Shown: one piece after another, positions 53,901-63,227 of the stretch
Layout: each line of letters opens with the position of its first letter
How positions within the stretch are numbered: the stretch's first letter is position 1
Source: CAYJEQ01 sp964371155
GTDB lineage: Bacteria; Bacillota; Clostridia; Oscillospirales; Ruminococcaceae
Reading direction: 5' to 3'
DNA length: 64,000 bases
Assembly (NCBI GenBank): GCA_964371155.1
Contig: CAYJLI010000001.1
Coordinates: 62,001-126,000 of the forward strand
Program-made: the position numbers and the translations under genes
Notes under the pieces: generated by a model
Database searches by the model: none
What the model saw: the letters and a program-made list of their open reading frames with translations, nothing else
What the model was told of the DNA's origin: nothing

Positions 53901-54914
53901 TTATTCATTTCCTGTAAGCCAGCTATCTTCGCTTTCGTGCTTGGAGGGACGCCCCATTAAATCATAGATAACTTTGCCCACAGGCTTGTCCTCATATAAT
54001 GTGCGATAAACTTCAGTAATTATAGGCATCTCCACATCATGTCTGAGTGCAAGTTCATAGGCATTTTTTGTGTTTTTATATCCCTCGACCGTCATCCCTA
54101 CTTCTTCGAGTGCCACTGCGGAAGATTTACCCATGCCTATCAGCTTACCAAAGCGTCTATTTCGCGAATGTAAGCTTGTGCAGGTAACCACCAAATCGCC
54201 AATGCCCGAAAGTCCTGCGAAAGTTAGAAGATTGGCACCGCATTTTTCGCCCAAGCGGGAAATTTCTGTTATCCCCCTTGTTATCAGAGCCGCCATGGTA
54301 TTGTCTCCAAGGCCTAAACCGTCGAGTGCACCCACTGCCAATGCGATGATATTCTTAAGTGCTCCACCAAGCTCCACTCCCATAACATCACTGCTTGTGT
54401 ATATACGAAGTGTAGAGTTTGAAAGTGCATCCTGTACAAACTCTGCGGATTCTTTGCTTGTAGAGGCTGCCACGAGTGCTGTTGGAATATTTTTTGCAAC
54501 TTCCTCAGCATGGGAGGGGCCCGAAAGTGCTACGAAGATGTTTTTTAGCTCTTCCTCTGCAATTTGTGACATTGTCTTAAGGCTGACTTCCTCAAATCCT
54601 TTAGAAACACATACCACTATCGCTTTAGGATTTATATACTTCGCCATCATAATGCATATTTCACGCACTACATGGGAGGGTACGGCTATTATGGCGATGT
54701 CGGCTGTTTTTAGCACCTCAAGGTCACGAGTTATTTCGATTTCTTCCGGTATTTTTACGCCTGGAAGTAGTTTTTTACTTTCACGCTCAGCTTTTAAAAG
54801 CTCTTCTTCAGCCTCGAATTTAGTCCACAATGTTGATTTATTTCCCGATTGCAATGCACTTATCGAAAGTGCTATCCCAAAGCCACCTGCTCCAAGTATT
54901 ACGATATTAGCCAT
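53901..54914 (-). CDS. gpsA: Glycerol-3-phosphate dehydrogenase (NAD(P)+)
   Basis: 337 residues. Makes sn-glycerol-3-phosphate from dihydroxyacetone phosphate for phospholipids. GAGGFGIALS nucleotide motif at the N-terminus, SKGF, ALSGPSHAEEVA, the catalytic lysine in GVELGGALKNIIALA, and SRNRRFG. ATG 54914 has AAAGGTG upstream and gives the usual M-NIVILGAGGFG start; the longer reading adds 18 atypical residues. The start overlaps plsY by 8 nt. Confidence 0.96.
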   Translation of the reverse strand: MANIVILGAGGFGIALSISALQSGNKSTLWTKFEAEEELLKAERESKKLLPGVKIPEEIEITRDLEVLKTADIAIIAVPSHVVREICIMMAKYINPKAIVVCVSKGFEEVSLKTMSQIAEEELKNIFVALSGPSHAEEVAKNIPTALVAASTSKESAEFVQDALSNSTLRIYTSSDVMGVELGGALKNIIALAVGALDGLGLGDNTMAALITRGITEISRLGEKCGANLLTFAGLSGIGDLVVTCTSLHSRNRRFGKLIGMGKSSAVALEEVGMTVEGYKNTKNAYELALRHDVEMPIITEVYRTLYEDKPVGKVIYDLMGRPSKHESEDSWLTGNE

Positions 54915-55590
54915 TATCAGTTTCACCTTTCTTTTTAGAGGAAGCTCCAAATCTATTTTCTGTTCCATTTAAAAGCCGCTTTATATTTGCACGATGCGAG
55001 TAGAGGATAAATGCACACAGCAAAACCGAGAAAAATATCTCGAAGATATATGTCCTATCATAATATCTAAGCACGAAAAAATTGAGTATTGGGAAGGTTG
55101 CCACGCCGAGCACTGAAGCAAGGGAGACAATTCGTGTTAAAAACGCCATGGGGACATATATAATAAATAGTATTCCAAATACGAGTGGATTTAGTATAAG
55201 CACAATTCCAAAAGCTGTGAGTACACCTTTACCGCCTTTAAATCCAAAAAATATCGGATATAAATGCCCTATGAGTGCCGAAAAGCCCACGATATATCCT
55301 ACATCAAAGGTAGTAATCCCAAAGTATTTAAATAGGGCACGGGATATTGCCACACAGATTAAGCCTTTAAAGAAATCACCGAGAGTGGTGAGGACTGCGG
55401 CGGTTTTCCCATATGTGCGAAGCATATTCGTCATGCCTGCATTACCACTACCAAATTTGCGGACATCCTCTTTGCCAAGTAATTTACAAATAATCAGCGC
55501 AAAGTTTAAACTGCCCATCAAATATGCAAATACGCAAACTCCCAAGAGTGGAAGTGCTGTATTTGAATTTATTATTTCCGATATTATCAT
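54907..55590 (-). CDS. plsY: Acyl-phosphate glycerol-3-phosphate acyltransferase PlsY
   Basis: 227 residues, polytopic. First acyl transfer onto glycerol-3-phosphate at the membrane. PlsY motifs: GSGNAGMTNMLRTYGK, GDFFKG and LIGHLYPIFFGFKGGKGVLTAFG. GAGGTAG precedes the ATG. It forms the standard plsY-gpsA pair by overlap; the fkbM-like and small membrane protein genes follow. Confidence 0.96.
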   Translation of the reverse strand: MIISEIINSNTALPLLGVCVFAYLMGSLNFALIICKLLGKEDVRKFGSGNAGMTNMLRTYGKTAAVLTTLGDFFKGLICVAISRALFKYFGITTFDVGYIVGFSALIGHLYPIFFGFKGGKGVLTAFGIVLILNPLVFGILFIIYVPMAFLTRIVSLASVLGVATFPILNFFVLRYYDRTYIFEIFFSVLLCAFILYSHRANIKRLLNGTENRFGASSKKKGETDNG

Positions 55591-55642
55591 ATACTACCTC
55601 TTTTTATAATATTCAATAAATATGTACCCATAGTGTAAGCTT

Positions 55643-56086
55643 TTATCTGCGAAGCTCTGAAAAAAATCTCTCCATGAGTGAAAGTGCTTCTTCTGCCATA
55701 ACTCCCGATGTTATATCAACTCCGTGCGCAAAATTCATTGCAAATAAATTGCATACACTTCCTGCACATCCTGTCTTTTCTTCTTTTGCCCCATATACTA
55801 CCCTTGCTATTCGGCTGTTTATTATTGCTCCACTGCACATCGAGCAAGGCTCAATTGTCACATAAATTGTGCATCCACTTAGCCGCCAATCGTCTAAGTT
55901 TTTTGCCGCCTCGTCAATAGCGGTTATTTCTGCGTGTTTGAGTGGGTTTTTCTCACTCTCTCGGGTATTATACCCCCTGCCAATTATTACGCCATCCTTT
56001 ACCACTACTGCACCTATTGGCACTTCGCCTATTGCAAAGGCTTTTTCCGCTTGCTTTAACGCCTCTGCCATAAAAAAATTATCCAT
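55643..56086 (-). CDS. tadA: tRNA-specific adenosine deaminase
   Basis: 147 residues. Deaminates A34 to inosine in tRNA-Arg. Zinc motifs HAE (KHAEITAI) and PCxxC (EPCSMCSGA), with the N-terminal MAEALKQAEKAFAIGEVPIGAVVV signature. ATG 56086 is 11 nt after GGAGGAG; a TTG at 56092 has tighter spacing and would add two residues. The gene starts 16 nt after the CPBP protease gene and is probably co-transcribed with it. Confidence 0.95.
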   Translation of the reverse strand: MDNFFMAEALKQAEKAFAIGEVPIGAVVVKDGVIIGRGYNTRESEKNPLKHAEITAIDEAAKNLDDWRLSGCTIYVTIEPCSMCSGAIINSRIARVVYGAKEEKTGCAGSVCNLFAMNFAHGVDITSGVMAEEALSLMERFFSELRR

Positions 56087-56102
56087 TTTCAAAAAACTCC
56101 TC

Positions 56103-57164
56103 CTACCACTGCACGGTAACATACTGCAAAGCTATCGCTGTAATAAGTAAAATCACACTGATCATTGCAAGTGTTGAAAAATAGATGAATACTTTTTGGC
56201 GGGTAACTATATAGGATTTCACAGGCCTGAGATTGAAAATATTGGGATGATTTTTTGCAAGGTATATAACGGATAAAATCCCTAAAATAATATATACTGC
56301 GTTTTTTGTGAGTGTAATCAAATCTATATTTTCAGGTGAGGCATTTGAAGTGATAAATGTAAAGAGTATTACTAAAGCATTATTTACAAAATGTATTATC
56401 ACACCACTCCAAACCGATCCCGTCATAACTACACAAATCGCCATAATTATTCCTACGAGAAGTGTGGTGGGTATCTGCGAAATATTAGCGTGTGCGAGTG
56501 CAAATATAATTGAGGACAATAAAATTGCATAACCATCACCAAACCTGCGAAGCGACTGCAATAATACCCCTCTAAACGCCCATTCTTCAACAAGTGAAGG
56601 AAGTAAAACAGCATTTAAAATATAAATTACATATGAAAAAAGACTTCCCGACGGTACAGCTGTGGGTGCAAATATATATATACCGAAATTTGAAAAAGCC
56701 ACCGTAAGGGCATTTGAAGTAAATGCTCCTATTGCCGAAAGTGAAAGAGCTATAAATATACAGGGAATGAGTATATTTAGTTTTGGGATATCAGTGGGTA
56801 TTGCCTTATTGTGTGGTATTTTAACTAATTTCATATATATGAAAAACGGTATAAATATAGAAAGACAGAATGTGAGGGAAGAAGCAAGCTCTATCATAAT
56901 ATAAGCTACTGAAATATTATCTCCCACTGATCCAGCCAAACCAAAGAGTGAAAATAACAAATGTGAAAGTGGCTCTGCAAGCACTGACCTTATCATAAAC
57001 ATCATTATTATGCTAAACCCTGCCGCATTTGAAAATAGACGGATATTCTCCGCTTCTATTACAAATGGGTTTCTTGGAGCAAATCCATAGCTGTGTATAT
57101 ATCTGTGCTCATTTGGGTTATAATCCCTTAAATCTGCTTTTTTATCGTTTAAGTCCCTGTACAA
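56103..57164 (-). CDS. CPBP-family intramembrane glutamic endopeptidase
   Basis: 353 residues with about eight hydrophobic helices. CPBP/Abi motifs are EExxxR in VEEWAFRGVLLQSL, FxxxH in FALAHANIS and HxxxN in HFVNNAL, holding the catalytic Glu and His residues. Related enzymes process prenylated or bacteriocin-like peptides or membrane regulators; the substrate is unknown. TTG 57164 follows AAGGAGGTGG. Confidence 0.9.
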   Translation of the reverse strand: MYRDLNDKKADLRDYNPNEHRYIHSYGFAPRNPFVIEAENIRLFSNAAGFSIIMMFMIRSVLAEPLSHLLFSLFGLAGSVGDNISVAYIMIELASSLTFCLSIFIPFFIYMKLVKIPHNKAIPTDIPKLNILIPCIFIALSLSAIGAFTSNALTVAFSNFGIYIFAPTAVPSGSLFSYVIYILNAVLLPSLVEEWAFRGVLLQSLRRFGDGYAILLSSIIFALAHANISQIPTTLLVGIIMAICVVMTGSVWSGVIIHFVNNALVILFTFITSNASPENIDLITLTKNAVYIILGILSVIYLAKNHPNIFNLRPVKSYIVTRQKVFIYFSTLAMISVILLITAIALQYVTVQW

Positions 57165-57311
57165 AAGTCCACCTCCTTAAAAATAAGCTATTGGGCTTAA
57201 CGCCAGCTTAATTAAATTTTCCTATATGGTAAATGAAATCATAATTTATAATTTTACTCATGTTTATAAATCTATTCGAGATAATTAAAACTATGCTCGT
57301 ATATTCTATGC

Positions 57312-57794
57312 TTATTTATGATATTTCCCACCCGAAGAAATTGATAGGGCACGATATATTTGCTCGAGCAGCATAACCCTAAAAAGCTGATGGGGAAATG
57401 TCATTTTAGACACTGATAATTTTAAATCTGCAAGTGATTTAACTTCGTCGCTAAGTCCATGTGAGCCGCCTATTATGAAGGCTACACTGCTTTTACCAGA
57501 GGTGGTATACTCAGTAATTTTAGAGGATAATTCGGTGGAAGAAAGCTGTTTACCCTCTATACAAAGTGCTATTTTCACAGTGGATTTAGGTATTTTTGAT
57601 ATTATTCTCCTACCCTCTTCTAAAAGTACTGCATCTATCTGGGATTTTGATGGATTTTCTGTTATGCGCTGTTCATCTATTTCTATAACTGTTAGTTTGC
57701 AGTATGCATTTAATCGCTTTAGATATTCGTTTGCCGCCTCGGTGAGAAAGCTCTCTTTGAGTTTTCCAACTGTTATCAGATATATATTAAGCAT
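57312..57794 (-). CDS. rlmH: 23S rRNA pseudouridine1915 N3-methyltransferase
   Basis: 160 residues, SPOUT methyltransferase acting on assembled 70S ribosomes. INIYLITVGKL-type start, FIIGGSHGLSDEV, and the C-terminal LSVSKMTFPHQLFRVMLLEQIYRA with GGKYHK end. ATG 57794 lies 7 nt after GGAG; the ATG at 57812 has no spaced ribosome binding site. It follows the yycJ-like gene by 77 nt. Confidence 0.97.
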   Translation of the reverse strand: MLNIYLITVGKLKESFLTEAANEYLKRLNAYCKLTVIEIDEQRITENPSKSQIDAVLLEEGRRIISKIPKSTVKIALCIEGKQLSSTELSSKITEYTTSGKSSVAFIIGGSHGLSDEVKSLADLKLSVSKMTFPHQLFRVMLLEQIYRALSISSGGKYHK

Positions 57795-57871
57795 AAGAAA
57801 ACTCCGTTCCACCGCTCAATGTCGGCATAAAATAATAAAAATTCTGTTTCTGCCATGCACATTGCCCCTAA

Positions 57872-58660
57872 TTAGAATATCACTGAAGCTGAGGGGAAAT
57901 CGGCAGGTGCAATATGTAAGTTTACATCTATGCCGTCCCTCACGCCATTTTTACTCAGTGCAGAGAGTGTGGTCTCTCTTGCGAGTGCGGGGGTGTTGTT
58001 TTCACGGCTTAGATGAGCAAGCACTATTCTTGTGGTTTTATTTCTCACAAGTTCGGCACATAGAGCAGCGCAATCTTTATTTGAAAGATGCCCCTCTTTT
58101 CCGCTTATTCTCTGCTTTAGCATATATGGGTATGATGAAACTTTTAGCATATCAATATCGTAATTTGATTCTATTACTACGGCGTCTGCTTTAAGCATAT
58201 TGCTTTTCACTTCCTCCGTCACATAGCCTAAATCCGTTGAAACTGCAAAAACTTTATTATCCGAGGTTTCTATTTTATATCCACAACCATCGGCGCAGTC
58301 ATGCGGTATGGAAAAAGGTGTTACCTGCATTGAGGCAATTACGGTTGGTTTATCAATTGGTATCAGCTTTGCGTCAGCTGGTAGAGAAAGATTTTTTAGT
58401 AGATACTGAAGTGTCATATCCGTTCCATAGACGGGAATTTTAAGCTTTTTTAAAAGTATTGGAAGCCCTTTGATATGGTCGGAGTGTTCATGCGTTATAA
58501 CTATGCCCATAACACTACCACAGTCTATATTATTTTCAGCGAGTGCCTGCAAAATTCTTTTACACGATACCCCTGCGTCAATCAGTAAACCACTGCCTTT
58601 AGCTGTTAAAAAACCGCTATTGCCGGTACTGGAGCTGTATAAAGAGATGTATTTTGCCAT
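57872..58660 (-). CDS. MBL-fold metallohydrolase, YycJ/WalJ type
   Basis: 262 residues. Metallo-beta-lactamase fold with THEHSDHIKG (HxHxDH), FSIPHDCADGCGY, STDLGYV and LAHLSRENN as metal ligands and family markers. It belongs to the YycJ group, linked to DNA repair or cell-wall coordination in Bacillus; its activity is probably 5' exonuclease-like. ATG 58660 follows GGAAGG by 7 nt. It stands upstream of rlmH as in many Firmicutes, although yycFGHI genes are not present here. Confidence 0.9.
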   Translation of the reverse strand: MAKYISLYSSSTGNSGFLTAKGSGLLIDAGVSCKRILQALAENNIDCGSVMGIVITHEHSDHIKGLPILLKKLKIPVYGTDMTLQYLLKNLSLPADAKLIPIDKPTVIASMQVTPFSIPHDCADGCGYKIETSDNKVFAVSTDLGYVTEEVKSNMLKADAVVIESNYDIDMLKVSSYPYMLKQRISGKEGHLSNKDCAALCAELVRNKTTRIVLAHLSRENNTPALARETTLSALSKNGVRDGIDVNLHIAPADFPSASVIF

Positions 58661-58882
58661 TAGATGTCCTTCCAAAAAAACAAGCCGTGATTTAGAGCCG
58701 ATAAGAAAGCTTTTTTAAAAACTCTGCATACGGACAAACTATAATAACCACAGCTTGGTATTTTATATTTTTTTATAATAGCTACCCAATACTCCAAGCG
58801 GCAGATATTTTTTTGTATAGCTCTCCCCGCTTGTAAGCGTACAAACTATACTGAGAGAATTTAAAAGTTATTGCCAATCATC

Positions 58883-60163
58883 TTAGGCGTTTTTACTCAC
58901 GGGATCGGGCAAAATAATTTTCTTTATGTCCGCTCCGAGTGCTGTGAGCTTATCTATGAGATTATCATAGCCACGCTCAATGTGATGTATGTCTTCAATA
59001 TATGTTTCACCTTCTGCTGAAAGTGCCGCTATTAAAAGTGCTGCTCCTGCTCTTAAATCAGTAGCTTTAACAGGTGCGCCCATGAGCTCACGAACTCCCT
59101 GAATTACAGCTGTTTTGCCGTCAACCTGCACATCTGCGCCCATTCTCTTTAGCTCGTCCACAAATCTAAATCTATTGTCCCACACGCCCTCGGTAACAAT
59201 GCTTGCGCCCTCAGCTTTTGTGAGCATAGCCACCATTTGAGGTTGCATATCGGTTGGAAATCCTGGGTGGGGCATTGTTTTAATGTTTATATGCTTTAGA
59301 GGGCCATTTCGTGAAACCCTTATAGAATCATCAAATTCTTCAACACTAACTCCTGCGGCACGCATTTTGTCACTAATGGACTCAAGGTGCTTTGGTATAA
59401 CATTCTTAATTAGTAAATCGCCACCCGTTGCCGCTGCAAGAGCCATGTATGTGCCACTCTCAATTTGGTCGGGTATTATTGAATATGTTGTGCCACGGAG
59501 CATGTCCACCCCATGGATTTTTATTACATCGGTACCAGCACCTCTAATGTCGGCACCCATTGAGTTTAAAAAGTTTGCAAGGTCAACTATATGTGGCTCT
59601 TTCGCCACATTTTCTAAGATGGTTATGCCCTTGCCTTTTACCGCTGCCATCATAACATTCACAGTAGCCCCTACCGACACTACATCGAAGTGAATATGTG
59701 AAGCTGTGAGTGTTTCTGAGGAAGCTTTTATTATACCGCTATCTATTACAACTTTTGCTCCAAGCTCTTCGAAGCCTTTGATATGCTGGTCAATTGGGCG
59801 CACACCAAAATGGCAACCTCCCGGCATGGACACTTCACAGTATCCACATCTGCCAAGCAGTGCACCTATAAAATAGTAGGAAGCTCTTAAATGCCTTGCA
59901 AGTTCGTAAGAAACAGAGGGGTTTGTAATATTTGTGGTATCTATTTCAACCGTGGTCTCGTCTATAAGATTAACTTTAGCGCCCATTTCCCTAAGTATGG
60001 TAAAAAGATAGCCCACATCGCTTATGCCTGGGACATTCTCTATAATGCATTTTCCACCTGCTAAAACGGTTGCAGGAATAATTGCCACTACGGCATTTTT
60101 AGCTCCGCTTATAGTCACTTCACCGTTTAAGGGATTTCCGCCTTTTATTAAAAATTTTTCCAA
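58883..60163 (-). CDS. murA: UDP-N-acetylglucosamine 1-carboxyvinyltransferase
   Basis: 426 residues. First committed step of peptidoglycan synthesis (PEP onto UDP-GlcNAc). N-terminal GGNPLNGEVTISGAKNA, the active-site loop with Cys in MPGGCHFGVRPIDQH (the residue fosfomycin alkylates, intact here), and PHPGFPTDMQPQ. The start is TTG 60163 after GGAGA. It is a single gene with its own promoter upstream. Confidence 0.97.
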   Translation of the reverse strand: MEKFLIKGGNPLNGEVTISGAKNAVVAIIPATVLAGGKCIIENVPGISDVGYLFTILREMGAKVNLIDETTVEIDTTNITNPSVSYELARHLRASYYFIGALLGRCGYCEVSMPGGCHFGVRPIDQHIKGFEELGAKVVIDSGIIKASSETLTASHIHFDVVSVGATVNVMMAAVKGKGITILENVAKEPHIVDLANFLNSMGADIRGAGTDVIKIHGVDMLRGTTYSIIPDQIESGTYMALAAATGGDLLIKNVIPKHLESISDKMRAAGVSVEEFDDSIRVSRNGPLKHINIKTMPHPGFPTDMQPQMVAMLTKAEGASIVTEGVWDNRFRFVDELKRMGADVQVDGKTAVIQGVRELMGAPVKATDLRAGAALLIAALSAEGETYIEDIHHIERGYDNLIDKLTALGADIKKIILPDPVSKNA

Positions 60164-60553
60164 AATAATTAGTCTCCTTATATGTTCATCTACGATATCG
60201 TATTATTTGTTTTTAATACAATACAACACATTTGATTAAATATTTAAACCTGCTAAATAATCAATGATTATTATACCATTTTAAAGCCATTATGCAAAGA
60301 GGATTTTGAATTTTGAGGTATATTATTAATAATATACCTTATTATTTACAATTTATTCACAAAATTAGAACATATAAAGATTAAAAATAGGATAAATGCT
60401 CTATTTTTGTAAGTTTACTTGACATATATTGGATGCAGTTGTTTTAACATTAATAATTTACTCGCATAAAATATTATAAGTAAAGTTTTACCTGTATGAT
60501 TTATTCGCCTACATATCAGTTTAAAATTCCAAACTTTTTTTGGGGGTCTTCTC
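60164..60553. other. Divergent intergenic region murA / 60554 gene with two perfect palindromes
   Basis: 390 nt, strongly AT-rich, no gene. Palindrome 1 (60256-60272) has AATAATCA/TGATTATT arms around one base and overlaps the murA -10/+1. Palindrome 2 (60316-60339) is a 24-nt perfect dyad centred on ATTAAT. A TTGACA lies at 60419-60424, facing the right-hand gene, with only a poor -10 (TTTTAA) 17 nt downstream. Confidence 0.6.
60270..60297 (-). promoter_or_regulatory. murA promoter
   Basis: On the minus strand, TTGCAT (60297-60292), a 16-nt spacer and TATAAT (60275-60270) in extended TGgTATAAT form. The -10 overlaps the 17-nt palindrome, which may be an operator. Confidence 0.7.
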
Positions 60554-60961
60554 ATGATACTAAACAGCCAGTTTTTCACTTTATTTGCACAGCTCTTGCT
60601 ATATATTTTTTCCTTTTTGGGTGCGCTATATTTGATTGATGTAATGCTAAATTTTGTTTTAAAAAAATCTAAATGCTGCCGTCGATGTACTGTTGTGATA
60701 ATTGATGAGAATGTTGATGAAGTAGAATTTGCTCTCACGGATTGTTTTGAAAAAAGCAGAAAATGCATTGGTGGATCGATGGCAATTTTATGCAGGACAA
60801 ATGATGAAAAAACAATAAAAATTGTACAGCTATTTTCTCAGGCACGGGAAATACCTTCATTTTATACAGCTGACGAGCTCACGGCATTTATAAACTGTAA
60901 TTCTATCCCCTGTAAAAATAAGCTTGATAATTGCCAAAAACCTCAAAATATATTATACTAA
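60554..60961 (+). CDS. Hypothetical small membrane protein with Cys cluster
   Basis: 135 residues with one N-terminal membrane segment (about 8-35), immediately followed by KKSKCCRRCTVVIIDENVDE. The soluble part carries eight to nine cysteines, including CCRRC and a C-terminal pair about seven residues apart. This hints at metal binding or redox chemistry on the cytoplasmic side. I do not recognise the family. GGGGG precedes the ATG. It stands 61 nt before recD2 on the same strand. Confidence 0.65.
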   Translation: MILNSQFFTLFAQLLLYIFSFLGALYLIDVMLNFVLKKSKCCRRCTVVIIDENVDEVEFALTDCFEKSRKCIGGSMAILCRTNDEKTIKIVQLFSQAREIPSFYTADELTAFINCNSIPCKNKLDNCQKPQNILY

Positions 60962-61022
60962 ACAATGTAGATAACTTCAGACCATTTTATTGGCAATGGG
61001 CAAGTAAATCTTTGAGGTGATT

Positions 61023-63227
61023 ATGGACAGAGATTTCAGAGAGAGTATAGCAGGCTCAGTGGAAGACATTGTTTTCAGAAATGAAGAAAATGGCTTTACT
61101 GTGCTTGAAATTGATTATAATGATGAGCTTTTAACCGTGGTGGGCTCTTTTGCGGACATATCCGTTGGAGAGAGTATTACTGCCACGGGTGTTTTTGCTG
61201 CCCATCCCACATATGGCAGACAATTTAAGGCTGATTATATTGAAAGGGCATTACCCTCTGGGGCATCGTCAATATATAAATATCTCGCCACAGGGGTAAT
61301 AAAGGGAATAGGTGCAGGACTTGCAAAAAGAATAGTGGACAAATTCGGAGATAAAACCCTTGATATAATGGAAAACTCCCCTATGGACTTATGCGTGGTA
61401 AAGGGAATATCCGAAAAAAAAGCGATAGAAGTAGAAGTGGAATTTAAAAGGCTGTATGGTATAAGAACAGTTATGATACAGCTCTCAAAATACGGCATAG
61501 ACTCCGCTCAGGCAATAAAAGTGTGGAAAAATTGGGGGCTTACTGCGCCTGCTGTAATTTCAGAAAACCCCTATTTGTTATGTGGAGGGGATATTGGCTT
61601 TGATTTTGCCAAAGCCGATGCAATTGCTATGGGGCTATCGCTCCCTCTCGACAGCGAATTCAGAATACAGGGTGCTATGCGTCATGTACTCTCGGTAAAT
61701 TCAGATTCAGGACATGCCTGTGTACCCGATGAAAAGCTGACAGAAAAAGCAAATTTGCTGATAAATATTGACGGGGATTTAGTTTTGGAAACTATGGAGA
61801 AAATGCTTGAGGAAAAAAGGCTTTATTCACTGACTGAAGAAGGCAGAAGATACATATACCTCCCCCACCTCTACGACGCTGAAACATATGTGGCAGGCAG
61901 AATTAAAATGATGCTTATGACGGCATACTCTGCTGAAAAAGACAGAGAAGCGGAAATCGACAAGCTCCAGTCAGAGCGTGGTATAGAATATGCTCCACTC
62001 CAGAGAAAAGCGATATCCGATGCGGCAAACAGCGGTGTTTTCATCTTAACAGGAGGCCCCGGAACCGGCAAGACCACAACACTTAAAGGAATTATAGACA
62101 TACTTGATAAAGAAGGATATAAGGTTGCACTTGCTGCGCCCACAGGTAGGGCGGCAAAGAGAATGAGTGAAGTGACTGGCAGAGAAGCCAAAACAATCCA
62201 TCGCCTACTTGAAGTGGATTTTAAAAATGAAAAAGGATTAAACAGCTTTAAGCGAAATTTGCAAAACCCACTCCCCTACGATGCCGTGGTAGTGGATGAA
62301 ATGTCGATGGTGGATATCTGCCTATTTGAGCATCTCATAAAGGCAATCCGCATGGGCTCAAAGCTGATAATGGTGGGCGACACGGATCAGCTCCCCTCGG
62401 TGGGTGCAGGAAATGTACTCAGGGATCTAATAGACAGTGACAGGGTGAAAAAAGTACACCTTACACAGATATTCAGACAAGCGGCTAAGAGTCTTATTGT
62501 TACTAATTCCCATTCGATAGTAAAGGGGCAGTTCCCCGATATTTCACAAAGTGACAATGATTTTTTCTTTATTAAGCGCAATAATATTAGTAGATGTGCC
62601 GAGCTTGTAGCAGAGCTTGTATCTCAAAGGCTTCCCAAAAAATATGGCTTTTCTCCACTTTGGGATATACAAATTATCTGTCCTTCACGCAAGGGAGCTT
62701 TGGGCACTGCTGAACTCAACCGAGTTATGCAAGAGCAGCTAAATCCTCCAAACCAAAAGAAGCAGGAGCACAAAACCCCCTTTAACTCTTTTAGGGAGGG
62801 TGATAAGGTGATGCAGATAAAAAATAATTATGATATTGTATGGGAAAAAGAAAATGGCGAAAGCGGAATGGGTATTTTCAATGGCGACATTGGCATAATT
62901 GATCTAATTGATCGCCCTTCAAAATCGATTTTGGTGAGATTTGAAGACAGGGTGGCTCAGTACAGCTTTGAAATGGCGGACGAGCTCGAGCTCGCTTACG
63001 CAATAACCATCCATAAAAGTCAGGGCAATGAATTTGAAGCGGTGATACTCCCGCTCATGGGTAGACATCCAAGGCTTCATTACCGAAACCTCTTATACAC
63101 AGCAGTCACAAGGGGTAAGCAACTTGTGGTGGTGACCGGTGACCCATATACCATCAAAGAAATGGTGGATAATAATCGCAAAAACAAAAGATATACTAAT
63201 CTTAAGGGGTTGGTGAGCGGTGAATAA
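61023..63227 (+). CDS. recD2: SF1B DNA helicase RecD2
   Basis: 734 residues. N-terminal OB-like and helix-hairpin regions of RecD2 (GSVEDIVFRNEENGFTVLEID, GIGAGLAKRIVDKFG), then helicase motif I GGPGTGKTTT, motif II VVDEMSMVD, motif III GDTDQLPSVGAGNVL and motifs V/VI AITIHKSQGNEF and YTAVTRGK. It is the standalone 5'-3' helicase found in bacteria without RecBC, used in repair and mismatch processing. ATG 61023 is preceded by GAGGTG; a GTG at 61017 lies within the ribosome binding site. It overlaps comF by 8 nt. Confidence 0.95.
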   Translation: MDRDFRESIAGSVEDIVFRNEENGFTVLEIDYNDELLTVVGSFADISVGESITATGVFAAHPTYGRQFKADYIERALPSGASSIYKYLATGVIKGIGAGLAKRIVDKFGDKTLDIMENSPMDLCVVKGISEKKAIEVEVEFKRLYGIRTVMIQLSKYGIDSAQAIKVWKNWGLTAPAVISENPYLLCGGDIGFDFAKADAIAMGLSLPLDSEFRIQGAMRHVLSVNSDSGHACVPDEKLTEKANLLINIDGDLVLETMEKMLEEKRLYSLTEEGRRYIYLPHLYDAETYVAGRIKMMLMTAYSAEKDREAEIDKLQSERGIEYAPLQRKAISDAANSGVFILTGGPGTGKTTTLKGIIDILDKEGYKVALAAPTGRAAKRMSEVTGREAKTIHRLLEVDFKNEKGLNSFKRNLQNPLPYDAVVVDEMSMVDICLFEHLIKAIRMGSKLIMVGDTDQLPSVGAGNVLRDLIDSDRVKKVHLTQIFRQAAKSLIVTNSHSIVKGQFPDISQSDNDFFFIKRNNISRCAELVAELVSQRLPKKYGFSPLWDIQIICPSRKGALGTAELNRVMQEQLNPPNQKKQEHKTPFNSFREGDKVMQIKNNYDIVWEKENGESGMGIFNGDIGIIDLIDRPSKSILVRFEDRVAQYSFEMADELELAYAITIHKSQGNEFEAVILPLMGRHPRLHYRNLLYTAVTRGKQLVVVTGDPYTIKEMVDNNRKNKRYTNLKGLVSGE

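Noticed and set aside
54070..54972. 300-residue plus-strand ORF antisense to gpsA
   Set aside because: It lies wholly opposite a certain gpsA, has the Ser/Ala-rich composition of an antisense shadow, and has no ribosome binding site.
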